From the NCBI GenBank assembly GCA_040902585.1, contig JBBDXA010000150.1:1-23697 (forward strand): 23,697 nt of DNA, written 5' to 3'. Shown here piece after piece: positions 15,648 to 22,718 of the stretch. Both the position numbers and the translations under genes were made by a program. Each line of letters starts with the position of its first letter. Within the stretch, counting starts at the first letter, position 1. Source of the DNA: JBBDXA01 sp040902585 (GTDB taxonomy: Bacteria > Planctomycetota > Phycisphaerae > Phycisphaerales > Phycisphaeraceae). Under the pieces are notes generated by a model, which worked only from the letters and a program-made list of their open reading frames with translations, did not search any database and was not told the origin of the DNA.

Positions 15648-16472
15648 ATGGGGGATGAAGATCATTCCGGTCAGGGACCAGACGACAAGGGCACTATGCC
15701 ATACGGACAGGACAACTCCAGCGAAGACATGACGGCCGTCGCCGGCGCGGTGGAGATCGTGCGGCCTGAGTGTGGTCTGCACTTCGACGTGGCGCGCTCG
15801 CTCGATGAAGTCATCGAGTCGTGGGCTCTCGTTTACGGATCGTATCGCCGCAAGAAGCTGATTCCGCCGAACCGTCATCGCATTCACACCACGCCATACG
15901 CCGCCGGCCCGCAGGCGATTGTATTTGTCGGCCGCATCGGACCGTTGACGGTCTCCACCATGACGGGCATTATGGACAGCGACGCGCAGCTACCGCTGGA
16001 TCGCGTGTATGGCGAGGAGCTTTGCGCGTTTCGGCGGCAGGGTCGGCGCATGATGGAAGTGAGTCTGTTCGCCGATCGCCGCGAGAATCTGGCTCGCAGT
16101 TCCGGTTCGCTGCTGCAACTGATGCGCTACGCCTGGTGCTGGGGCATTCATCAGGGCGTGACGGATTTTGTGATTGGGGTGCATCCGAGGCATGCTCGCT
16201 TTTATTCAAGAGCTTTCGGATTCGAGCCAGCCGGGCCGCAGAAGTCTTATGCCGCGGTGAACGATCACCCGGTGGTGCTGCTTCGCGGTGAGCCGGGCGT
16301 GCAGCTCGTTCGTTCGCCCCTGCCTCGCGGCTTGCAATACTTCGTGGACAATCCGGTTCCCCCTGCCGCCTTCGAGTCGCGTTACCCCTTCCCCGCCAGT
16401 GAATTGTGTACGTCTCCGATCGAGGCATTCCTCTCGGATCGCCACAGTTCGCCCTGCGGCGACTGCGAATGA
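15648..16472 (+). CDS. FeeM-like N-acyl amino acid synthase, paralogue 1
   Basis: Residues about 43-215 resemble the GNAT-fold FeeM family, which transfers a long acyl chain from acyl carrier protein to an amino acid. Seen: AWLVY-like helix (SWALVYGSYRRKKL), HRIHTTP, LPLDRVY, the MMEVSLFADRR strand, and IGVHPRHARFYSRAFGFEPAG. The last motif is the family's most typical stretch. The protein shares these with the next acyltransferase gene, so they are tandem paralogues. It has 274 residues from ATG 15648; that start has no Shine-Dalgarno, and internal ATGs at 15696 and 15729 are possible. Related PEP-CTERM/exosortase-associated acyltransferases share this fold, so the substrate is uncertain. 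The amino acid and chain length cannot be read from the sequence. Confidence 0.8.
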   Translation: MGDEDHSGQGPDDKGTMPYGQDNSSEDMTAVAGAVEIVRPECGLHFDVARSLDEVIESWALVYGSYRRKKLIPPNRHRIHTTPYAAGPQAIVFVGRIGPLTVSTMTGIMDSDAQLPLDRVYGEELCAFRRQGRRMMEVSLFADRRENLARSSGSLLQLMRYAWCWGIHQGVTDFVIGVHPRHARFYSRAFGFEPAGPQKSYAAVNDHPVVLLRGEPGVQLVRSPLPRGLQYFVDNPVPPAAFESRYPFPASELCTSPIEAFLSDRHSSPCGDCE

Positions 16473-16562
16473 AGCCTCTTCCATCGCGTTCCTAATCACG
16501 GAAGCGAGAGGGAGGTATTCACACCGTTGTAAAGAACTCGCAGACCAAATGAGGAATAGGCC

Positions 16563-16590
16563 TTGACAGGTCGGCATCCTCGGTTACTCT
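16563..16590 (+). promoter_or_regulatory. Candidate promoter with consensus TTGACA
   Basis: TTGACA (16563-16568) is a perfect -35; TACTCT (16585-16590) follows after 16 nt but matches only three of six -10 positions. It is more than 550 nt from the next large gene, so it would read the gap itself or a long leader. Confidence 0.3.
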
Positions 16591-16681
16591 CTGACCCGTA
16601 GATTGACGTCAGAACAGGGAATTCAACTTGTCGTGGAGCCCCAAGGGCGTTCGACGCAGGGTAAAAGGTCGCCTCGGTGGG

Positions 16682-16843
16682 ATGAACCCGACGATTCCCC
16701 GACTGAGCAGTGAAGAGACGATCCAGGCCTGGTTACACAGGCCGATCAATCGACGCGGGCCATGGGATGGACCAGCCGCGTCAAAACTCCGGACTATCGG
16801 CGTGGAATGGATGCCAAGCCGGTCGCCTCTTCTGAAAATTTGA
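16682..16843 (+). CDS. Doubtful 53-codon ORF in the gap
   Basis: The frame begins ATG AAC CCG, preceded by GGTGGG directly at the start codon. It encodes MNPTIPRLSSEETIQAW followed by LHRP and a basic, Trp-containing tail. The SSEETIQAW pattern recalls the EExIxAWxxP leaders of some lantibiotic precursors, but there is no Cys in the rest, no cleavage motif, and codon choice is less GC-biased at third positions than in the neighbours. It is listed only because it sits in a pathway with an E1-like enzyme. Confidence 0.2.
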   Translation: MNPTIPRLSSEETIQAWLHRPINRRGPWDGPAASKLRTIGVEWMPSRSPLLKI

Positions 16844-16924
16844 ACCCACGCGGATCCTGCCGTTATAGCGCCGGCTATGTCGTGTGAATGTCGTGGATAA
16901 AGAACCACCGGCAAATCCGTGTTT

Positions 16925-16952
16925 GGGATTTGTGAATCCCGCCATCGTTTTT
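16925..16952 (+). terminator. Hairpin followed by T-run in the gap
   Basis: GGGATT (16925-16930) and AATCCC (16935-16940) pair across a TGTG loop; TTTTT follows at 16948-16952. The seven-base spacing to the T-run is longer than usual, so this is a weak intrinsic terminator candidate for a transcript from within the gap or from paralogue 1. Confidence 0.35.
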
Positions 16953-17146
16953 GTCTTCGCCCCCCAAAAAACCCCCACTGATACAGCCTACACCCTATAT
17001 TCAATTGCAGGCCGGTCCGCAGACTCATGGATCGTAGGTAGGTCGTTACGCCGCGCCCAGGAACGCAATGAATAGGCTTGAACCGTTCACTTACCCCCAG
17101 TTTCTCACATTCATCCGCACGGCATGATGCCAATCGCGAGCCCACT

Positions 17147-17941
17147 ATGACAAAAAGCACGTTGATGGATCAACAACGTCAAGGTTCACGGTCAGGGAAA
17201 AAAGACCCGGCCGCCGGCCTGCGCATCGAAATCGCCCAACGACCGGACCAAGTCGCAGCCGCATGGGAACTGGTTTACCAAGCCTACCGCGACGCCGAGT
17301 TGATCGAAGACAACCCGCATCGAATCCACACCGTTCCCCAGGCCATCCGCCCCACCACTTCCGTCGTCGTCGCCTACGAAGGCAAAAAAGTCGTCAGCAC
17401 ACTCACGATCATGCACGACGGGCCTGTCGGGCTACCTCTGGACCGCGTCTATCAGCCCCACCTCGATCGCATGCGCCAAGATGGCAAGCGACTCATGGAA
17501 GTCGGCCTCTTCGCCGATTCTCAGCTCCCCATCTCCCGCGCTACCGTCGCCTTCCGCGAAATGATGCGCTTCGTCTTCTACAGCTCCTGCTGGTCGCTGG
17601 CGGATATCGTCATCGGCGTCCACCCGTCCCATTCAAAATACTACATCCGGCAGTTCGGCTTTGAGACCGCAGGCCCTGTCAGCGTTCACCCGATCGTGCG
17701 CAATCGCCCCGTCGTTCTGCTGCACGGCGAAACGAAACGACAGCTCAGTCTCAATCCCATGCCGCGCTCGATTGCCGAGTATGTGGACCGCCCGCTTCCG
17801 CGCTCTTCCTTCGACCGCAAGCTGAGGCTCGCCCCTGAAACGATCGCCGGCACGGCCATCGGAGGTTTCGTCGACATGCTGGCGGAGCTGTGGAACAACG
17901 TGACCTACGTGCCGCGCCTGGCTGGAACGATTTCTGCCTGA
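17147..17941 (+). CDS. FeeM-like N-acyl amino acid synthase, paralogue 2
   Basis: This 264-residue protein repeats the same fold as the previous acyltransferase: AWELVYQAYRDAEL (about 39-52), HRIHTVP (58-64), LPLDRVY (96-102), LMEVGLFAD (116-124) and IGVHPSHSKYYIRQFGFETAG (156-176). By family it would join a long acyl chain to an amino acid in the cytoplasm. The N-terminus and the end differ from paralogue 1, so the two probably have different substrates rather than being a recent copy. I take ATG 17147; an in-frame ATG at 17078 adds 23 residues that look unstructured. The stop codon touches the start of the ThiF-like gene (TGAATG), so translation is probably coupled and the two proteins likely act in one pathway. 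Confidence 0.82.
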   Translation: MTKSTLMDQQRQGSRSGKKDPAAGLRIEIAQRPDQVAAAWELVYQAYRDAELIEDNPHRIHTVPQAIRPTTSVVVAYEGKKVVSTLTIMHDGPVGLPLDRVYQPHLDRMRQDGKRLMEVGLFADSQLPISRATVAFREMMRFVFYSSCWSLADIVIGVHPSHSKYYIRQFGFETAGPVSVHPIVRNRPVVLLHGETKRQLSLNPMPRSIAEYVDRPLPRSSFDRKLRLAPETIAGTAIGGFVDMLAELWNNVTYVPRLAGTISA

Positions 17942-18952
17942 ATGTGCCTGCCAATCATTCTTCGAGAGATCACGACACAATGGAGTAGACAGGTCAAAGG
18001 GTCGATGATTTGGAAGAGCAGCATTCCCGGGGAAGGAACACGGAACTTGGATCTCCGCCGGTACAACGAATCGTTCTCCCGCAACATCGGATGGGTTACC
18101 CAGGCCGAGCAGAATCTGTTGCGCGGCAAACGCATCGCGCTGGCCGGCCTCGGCGGCGTCGGCGGCAGCCATCTGCTCACGCTCACACGCCTCGGCGTCG
18201 GCGCCTTTCACATCGCGGACCTGGACGTCTTCGAGCAAGTCAACTTCAACCGCCAGGCCGGCGCCACCATCAGCACGCTCGGTAAATCCAAAGTCTCCGT
18301 GCTCATGCAGATGGCGCGGGACATCAACCCCGACGTGGACATCCGCTGCTTCAACGAAGGCGTGCAGCCGAACAACGCTGACGAATTCTTCCAGGGCTGC
18401 GATCTTTACGTCGACGGCATCGACTTCTTCGCCGTCGACGCCCGCCGCCTCGTCTTCCGCAAGTGTGAAGAGTTTCGTATTCCCGCCGTGACTGCCGCAC
18501 CCGTCGGTCTAGGGGCCGCCATGCTCACGTTCCTGCCCGGCGGCATGACATTCGAACAATACTTCCGTCTCGAAGGCTGCGATCGGCTGGAGCAGCTCAT
18601 CCGCCTGATGGCGGGCCTGACGCCGCGCCTGTTGCAGGCGTCGTATGTCGCCGATGCGACGGCGGTTGACTTCGACAATCGCCGGGTTCCTTCGACCGGC
18701 ATCGCATGTGAGATCTGTGCGGGCATGGTCGCCGCCCAGGTGATGAAGATTCTCCTCAACCGCGGCAAAGTGAAACCCGCGCCCCGTGGCGTTCACTTTG
18801 ACGCCTACCGACAGAAACTCGTCCATACCTGGCGCCCCTGGGGCAACCGCAACCCTTTGCAGCGCGTGTTGCTGCACTTCTTGAGAAAACGGCTTGGCAA
18901 ACGCACCCTCCATCCCGACGCGCAACCTGCCGTCAAACGCGCTGCAAGCTGA
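17942..18952 (+). CDS. E1/ThiF-like adenylyltransferase
   Basis: E1-like enzymes adenylate a C-terminal carboxylate with ATP. Seen: the approach helix RYNESFSRNIGWVTQAEQ, the Rossmann motif GLGGVG (69-74), the acidic DLD (93-95), the NFNRQ signature (101-105) with the catalytic Asn, Arg and Gln, Lys115/117 and Asp159/161. Only one CxxC (CEIC, 256-259) is visible, while ubiquitin-type E1-like proteins usually have two, so zinc may be missing. The fold and size resemble the ThiF half of mycobacterial Rv1355c (MoeY), a ThiF-nitroreductase fusion. No ubiquitin-like partner gene is present, so a small carboxylate such as an N-acyl amino acid is a plausible substrate; that is inference. A start at ATG 18005 with AAAGG just upstream is an alternative. 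Confidence 0.85.
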   Translation: MCLPIILREITTQWSRQVKGSMIWKSSIPGEGTRNLDLRRYNESFSRNIGWVTQAEQNLLRGKRIALAGLGGVGGSHLLTLTRLGVGAFHIADLDVFEQVNFNRQAGATISTLGKSKVSVLMQMARDINPDVDIRCFNEGVQPNNADEFFQGCDLYVDGIDFFAVDARRLVFRKCEEFRIPAVTAAPVGLGAAMLTFLPGGMTFEQYFRLEGCDRLEQLIRLMAGLTPRLLQASYVADATAVDFDNRRVPSTGIACEICAGMVAAQVMKILLNRGKVKPAPRGVHFDAYRQKLVHTWRPWGNRNPLQRVLLHFLRKRLGKRTLHPDAQPAVKRAAS

Positions 18953-20117
18953 TGCGCAGGCTGCCTTCGCGCCCGTCACAGGCAAGTCGCTGTCCCGCGC
19001 GCCGCAAGACAGCGCAATTCAGTCATCGGATCGGCCGATCAAACCTGCCCTGGGCGATACACCCATCAATCGCATTCTCGAACTCGGGCGCTGGGCGCCC
19101 AGCGGTGACAACACCCAGCCCTGGCGATTCGAAGTCGCCGGCGATCGCCACCTCGTCGTGCATGGCCGCGACACACGCCATGACTGCGTCTACGACCTGC
19201 GCGGCCACGCCTCGCAGATCGCCCTGGGCGCGCTCCTGGAAACCATCTCCATCGCCGCGACCACGCAAGGCCTGCGCACGCGCATCGAGCGAAGAGCGAA
19301 TCAGCCTGATGATCTGCCCCTCTTCGATGTGACCTTCGATGCGGATCGCGCCGTTCGATCCGATCCTTTGGCACAGCAGATTCGCCAGCGCGTCACCCAG
19401 CGCAGACCGCTGCGAACCAGGGCCCTTGCGCAGGTGGAGTGTGACACCCTTGCCCGCGCCCTTCCCGCAGGCTTCTCGCTGCGGCTGCTCTCATCACTGG
19501 GCGAACGGTTCCGCATCGCCAAATTGCTCTACCGCAGCGCGTGGATTCGCCTGACCACGCGCGAAGCGTTCGAGACGCATCGCAAGGTCATTCAGTGGAA
19601 CGCCCGCGAAAGTGAAGACCGCATTCCCGATCAGGCCGTGGGCGTTGATCCGCTCACGCGCCGCCTGATGCAATGGGCGATGAAGAGCTGGTCGCGCATC
19701 ACCTTCATGAATCGCTTCATGGCCGGCACCGTTTTGCCCCGCCTGCAACTGGATTTCATGCCCGGCCTCCGCTGCGGGGCGCACTTTTTCCTTGTCGCGG
19801 ATCAGCCGCCGAAATCAACCGATGACTTCGTCGCCGCCGGCCGCGCCTTGCAACGGTTCTGGCTCACGGCTGCGGAATTGAACCTGCTCCTTCAACCGGA
19901 GATGACGCCGCTGATCTTCTCGGAGTACAGTCGCGATGGTCTCGCCTTTTCCACCAACGCTCGCGCCGTAGCGCGGGCTGCACAGATCAACGAAAAATTC
20001 ACCGCACTGCTCGGCAGCGACACCTGGCCTCGCGTCGCCTTCATGGGTCGCCTCGGCTTCGGCAAGCAGCCCGCCAGTCGATCCACGCGGCTGCCGCTGT
20101 CAGCCCTGAAAGCATGA
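18894..20117 (+). CDS. Acg/Rv3131-like nitroreductase-fold protein
   Basis: This FMN-dependent oxidoreductase-type protein has 407 residues. The conserved part begins with LELGRWAPSGDNTQPWRFEV (62-81), the FMN-binding signature, and continues with DLRGHASQIALGALLETI and the RVTQRRPLRTR segment, as in the two-lobed Acg family. The actual redox reaction is unknown. The only canonical in-frame start before the domain is TTG 18894, inside the ThiF gene, giving a 59-nt overlap. ThiF and nitroreductase are one polypeptide in mycobacterial Rv1355c, so the overlap supports a joint role. The first 55 residues are low-complexity and may be linker rather than domain. No Shine-Dalgarno is evident, so coupling to ThiF translation is likely. 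Confidence 0.83.
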   Translation: MANAPSIPTRNLPSNALQADAQAAFAPVTGKSLSRAPQDSAIQSSDRPIKPALGDTPINRILELGRWAPSGDNTQPWRFEVAGDRHLVVHGRDTRHDCVYDLRGHASQIALGALLETISIAATTQGLRTRIERRANQPDDLPLFDVTFDADRAVRSDPLAQQIRQRVTQRRPLRTRALAQVECDTLARALPAGFSLRLLSSLGERFRIAKLLYRSAWIRLTTREAFETHRKVIQWNARESEDRIPDQAVGVDPLTRRLMQWAMKSWSRITFMNRFMAGTVLPRLQLDFMPGLRCGAHFFLVADQPPKSTDDFVAAGRALQRFWLTAAELNLLLQPEMTPLIFSEYSRDGLAFSTNARAVARAAQINEKFTALLGSDTWPRVAFMGRLGFGKQPASRSTRLPLSALKA

Positions 20118-20147
20118 GAGAGGGCGAATCTGTCGACCGAACTTGCC

Positions 20148-21473
20148 ATGTCGCCCAAGGATGCCGGGGTCGTGAATCGACCGCGACGCTCATCGTCCGC
20201 AGCCAGGCCCGTGCTCTTTCTGGTTGAATCAATCTCCGTCTGCCACATCGCCAGGCCCCTCGCCATCGCCTCCGTCCTCCGCAAGCTCGGCATCGATGTC
20301 GTCTTCGCAGCCGGTGAAAATCACCGCGCCTGGATCGAAGAAAAGGGTTTCACCAGCCACTCCATTCCCGTACTCTCACCCGAGACGGTCTACGGCCGCC
20401 TGCGCCGGATGCAGCCGACGTATCACGCGGATGAACTCGAAAACTACGTGGCGTTTGACCTGCCTCTGATCCGCGAACTGAACCCGCGCCTGATCATCAG
20501 CGACATGCGCCTGACCGCATCCCTCGTCGGACAGAAGCTGGGGATTCCCACCGTCAGTATTTGCAACGGCGTCTATTCGCCTTATTTCCACGAACGAAAG
20601 TCAACGCCCTTTTTCCTGCGCAACCGCTGGCATCTGCCGCAGGGTTTGCTCGATGCGGTTTACAGCAGTGCCCTGGGGCGCATGCTCGAACCGATCTTCG
20701 AGCGGCCGTTCGCCAAACCGATCGATGAAGTCTATCGCCGACATGGCATCGCCCCGCTGGGCCGGTTCAGTCGCTACATGTGCGCGGGCGACCGCTGCCT
20801 GATCGCCGACCTGCCGCGACTGGCGCCGCTGAATGGCGCGCCGGACACGACCGTTCACATCGGGCCGTGTTTGTGGGATGCGCCTGCTGCCATGAAGCAG
20901 CATCGCGTGGAAGTTCCCAAGGATGCACCGGCGATCTACATCTCGATGGGCACCAGTGTGTTTCCTGAATCACTCGTAGGCCCGTGCATCACTGCCCTGC
21001 TCGAAGGCGGCTATCGCGTCGTGCTTCAGACCGGCTCGCAGACGCCGCCCGCTCTGCCGACGCATCCGCGCCTTCAAGTACACAGTTACGTTTCCAATCT
21101 CGATGTCATGCGTCAGGTCGACGTCGTCGTTTCCCACGGCGGCGTCTCGACCGGTTACGAAGCCCTCAGTTGCGGCGTGCCGGTCATCGGCATTCCTTCG
21201 TTCAGCGATCAACAGTGGAACGCCGACCGCGTCGCCGCCGCGGGGGCAGGCATGGTGATGAACCCGGCGAAGGTCAGCCCTGCGTCGCTCCTGCGGGCGA
21301 CGAATCGTCTGCGTGATGAGCCGGGCTACAAGGCCGCGGCGAAGACGATAGCGGAGGAGATGCGGGCGTTCTCACTCGACGAGGCGTTGCACACGGGTCT
21401 GGCGGCATGTCTCCCGGAGTTGTCGAGCAAGGCTGACGTCAAGCAGGCATCGCTCGCTGTCGCCGGCTTCTGA
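20148..21473 (+). CDS. GT1-family glycosyltransferase
   Basis: This GT-B fold enzyme would move a sugar from a nucleotide sugar to a small lipophilic acceptor. In 441 residues it has an N-terminal Rossmann domain with the acceptor His33 in ISVCHIARPLAIA, and the donor-binding motif in the C-terminal half: SHGGVSTGYEALSCGVPVIG followed by IPSFSDQQWNADRV (329-362). The pattern matches the MGT/UGT family of macrolide and secondary-metabolite glycosyltransferases. The donor sugar cannot be told. ATG 20148 lies 30 nt after the nitroreductase stop, so the gene is part of the same transcription unit. No signal peptide or membrane segment is seen; it acts in the cytoplasm. Confidence 0.88.
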   Translation: MSPKDAGVVNRPRRSSSAARPVLFLVESISVCHIARPLAIASVLRKLGIDVVFAAGENHRAWIEEKGFTSHSIPVLSPETVYGRLRRMQPTYHADELENYVAFDLPLIRELNPRLIISDMRLTASLVGQKLGIPTVSICNGVYSPYFHERKSTPFFLRNRWHLPQGLLDAVYSSALGRMLEPIFERPFAKPIDEVYRRHGIAPLGRFSRYMCAGDRCLIADLPRLAPLNGAPDTTVHIGPCLWDAPAAMKQHRVEVPKDAPAIYISMGTSVFPESLVGPCITALLEGGYRVVLQTGSQTPPALPTHPRLQVHSYVSNLDVMRQVDVVVSHGGVSTGYEALSCGVPVIGIPSFSDQQWNADRVAAAGAGMVMNPAKVSPASLLRATNRLRDEPGYKAAAKTIAEEMRAFSLDEALHTGLAACLPELSSKADVKQASLAVAGF

Positions 21474-21545
21474 TCGAACGACTTGCAGGCAGAGCACTGG
21501 TAAATTAGGCTCATTTTAGGGGTGTTACTGATAAAGGTGCTTTCG

Positions 21546-21707
21546 ATGTCAGCCGATCTTACGGATGAGACGGCCGCTTATCAGACCCGCATGATGCACC
21601 ATGACACCCCCTTTCCCTCTTTCCTGCGACACGCCGGTGCCGATGTACGAAGTCGGCGAGCCTCTGCCCGAAGCGGTCGCGGGCGATCCTTCCAGGCTCT
21701 CGCCTGA
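21546..21707 (+). CDS. Short upstream ORF overlapping the desaturase start
   Basis: The frame starts with ATG 21546, which has AAAGGTG seven nt upstream, a better ribosome site than the desaturase ATG at 21601. It encodes MSADLTDETAAYQTRMMHHDT and then runs 107 nt into the desaturase gene in another frame, with Arg/Ser-rich sequence typical of an out-of-frame read. It may be a leader ORF coupled to the desaturase, or the true desaturase N-terminus cut off by a one-base shift in the CCCCC run near 21605. Confidence 0.35.
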   Translation: MSADLTDETAAYQTRMMHHDTPFPSFLRHAGADVRSRRASARSGRGRSFQALA

Positions 21708-22692
21708 AGCACTGGCGGAAGTGAAGTCATTGCTCGGCGCGGACCCGAAGGGCTTCTTCCTCCAGCTCATCAAGACCTGGCTCACGATCATCGGCAGCAT
21801 CGCGCTGGCGGTCTGGGTCAACCACTGGGCCTTGAGCGTTCTCGTCATCTTCTACATCGGCACGCGTCAGAATATCCTCGGCCTGCTGATCCACGAACAG
21901 ACCCATCGCCTCGGTCTGCAATCCAAGGCCGGCGATCATCTGACCAATCTCTCGTGTGCCTTTCCGCTGCTCATCACACTGGAAGGCTATCGCCGCGTTC
22001 ACCTGGCGCATCATCATCACTACTTCACGCACGAGGACCCGGACTACCGCCGCAAGCAGGGCCGGGAGTGGTCCTTCCCTCAGCGCGCCCGGCGGTTCAT
22101 CTGGACGATCATCACCGACCTGGTCGGCATGAACATCGTGCGTACGTTCAAAGGCAAGGCGGCCCACGACGATTCAGACCGCCCTCTGCGCGGCACGCCG
22201 CTGTGGGTGCGGCTCACGTTCTACGCCGTCGCCGCGACCTCGCTCACGCTGACCGGTGCCTGGCCGATCTTTCTCATCTACTGGTTTCTGCCGCTGTTGA
22301 CGGTGATGCAGGTGATCGTGCGCTTCGGCGCGATCTGCGAACACAAGTACAATCTGGTGAACGCCTCGATGTCCGGCTCCACGCCGATGATCGAACCCAC
22401 GTGGTGGGAGAAGCTGCTGTTGCCGAACTTGAATTTCAACCTGCACATTTACCACCACTGGTTCCCCGCGATCGCCTCGACGAGGTTGCCGCGAGTGCAT
22501 GGCATCTTCCGCCGTGAAGGCCTGGTGGCGGATGCGAACGTGTTTCACGGGTACATCGCGTATGTGAGGTACCTGGTGAGCCTCAAGAAAGAGACTGGCA
22601 TCGCAGCGGGCAGCGACAATGAGCCTGCCGCCGCCGTGACTGCACCGGCGAGGGAATCGAATGCGCAGGATGAAAAGCGCCCAGCCGCCTGA
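21601..22692 (+). CDS. Membrane-bound fatty acid desaturase family protein
   Basis: The 363-residue protein has the three histidine boxes of the family that bind a di-iron centre: HEQTH (98-102), HLAHH (134-138) in RRVHLAHHHHYFTHED, and HIYHH (282-286) in LHIYHHWFP. Hydrophobic helices lie at about 58-86 and 203-241, as expected for an integral membrane enzyme with cytoplasmic His boxes. It would insert a double bond or hydroxyl into an acyl chain or lipid. ATG 21601 has no Shine-Dalgarno; the better site is upstream in another frame, and an in-frame ATG at 21643 is also possible. Cluster context suggests the acyl part of the product is its substrate. The C-terminal 45 residues are Ala/Glu-rich and probably disordered. 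Confidence 0.9.
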   Translation: MTPPFPLSCDTPVPMYEVGEPLPEAVAGDPSRLSPEALAEVKSLLGADPKGFFLQLIKTWLTIIGSIALAVWVNHWALSVLVIFYIGTRQNILGLLIHEQTHRLGLQSKAGDHLTNLSCAFPLLITLEGYRRVHLAHHHHYFTHEDPDYRRKQGREWSFPQRARRFIWTIITDLVGMNIVRTFKGKAAHDDSDRPLRGTPLWVRLTFYAVAATSLTLTGAWPIFLIYWFLPLLTVMQVIVRFGAICEHKYNLVNASMSGSTPMIEPTWWEKLLLPNLNFNLHIYHHWFPAIASTRLPRVHGIFRREGLVADANVFHGYIAYVRYLVSLKKETGIAAGSDNEPAAAVTAPARESNAQDEKRPAA

Positions 22693-22718
22693 GCCGCTCC
22701 TTCGCGAAGGAAACGAAC

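Larger units (their letters stand above)
16473..17146. other. 674-nt gap between the two acyltransferase genes
   Basis: The gap has lower GC than its surroundings and shows no convincing protein-coding gene. It holds a candidate promoter (16563-16590), a perfect GGCCTG/CAGGCC hairpin (16726-16743), a weak 53-codon ORF (16682-16843), a GGGATT/AATCCC hairpin followed by TTTTT (16925-16952), and a TATATT box at 16996-17001. It may carry a structured leader or small RNA, or be the remains of a gene. Confidence 0.5.

Noticed and set aside
16682..16843. A full lantibiotic-like precursor peptide
   Set aside because: Only a short leader-like pattern is present; there is no Cys, no cleavage motif and no modifying lanthionine enzyme, so it is kept only as a doubtful ORF.
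16884..17075. 63-codon open frame just before the second synthase
   Set aside because: GTG start without a ribosome site and a composition that changes at the T-run and C-run; not convincing as a gene.
16609..17160. 183-codon open frame on the - strand in the gap between the synthases
   Set aside because: No family resemblance, poor start context, and it crosses hairpins and a T-run; the composition does not look coding.
17942..18952. ThiF protein as a thiamine or molybdopterin gene (thiF, moeB)
   Set aside because: No ThiS or MoaD-like partner and no thiamine or molybdopterin genes nearby; the linked nitroreductase and acyltransferases point to another pathway.
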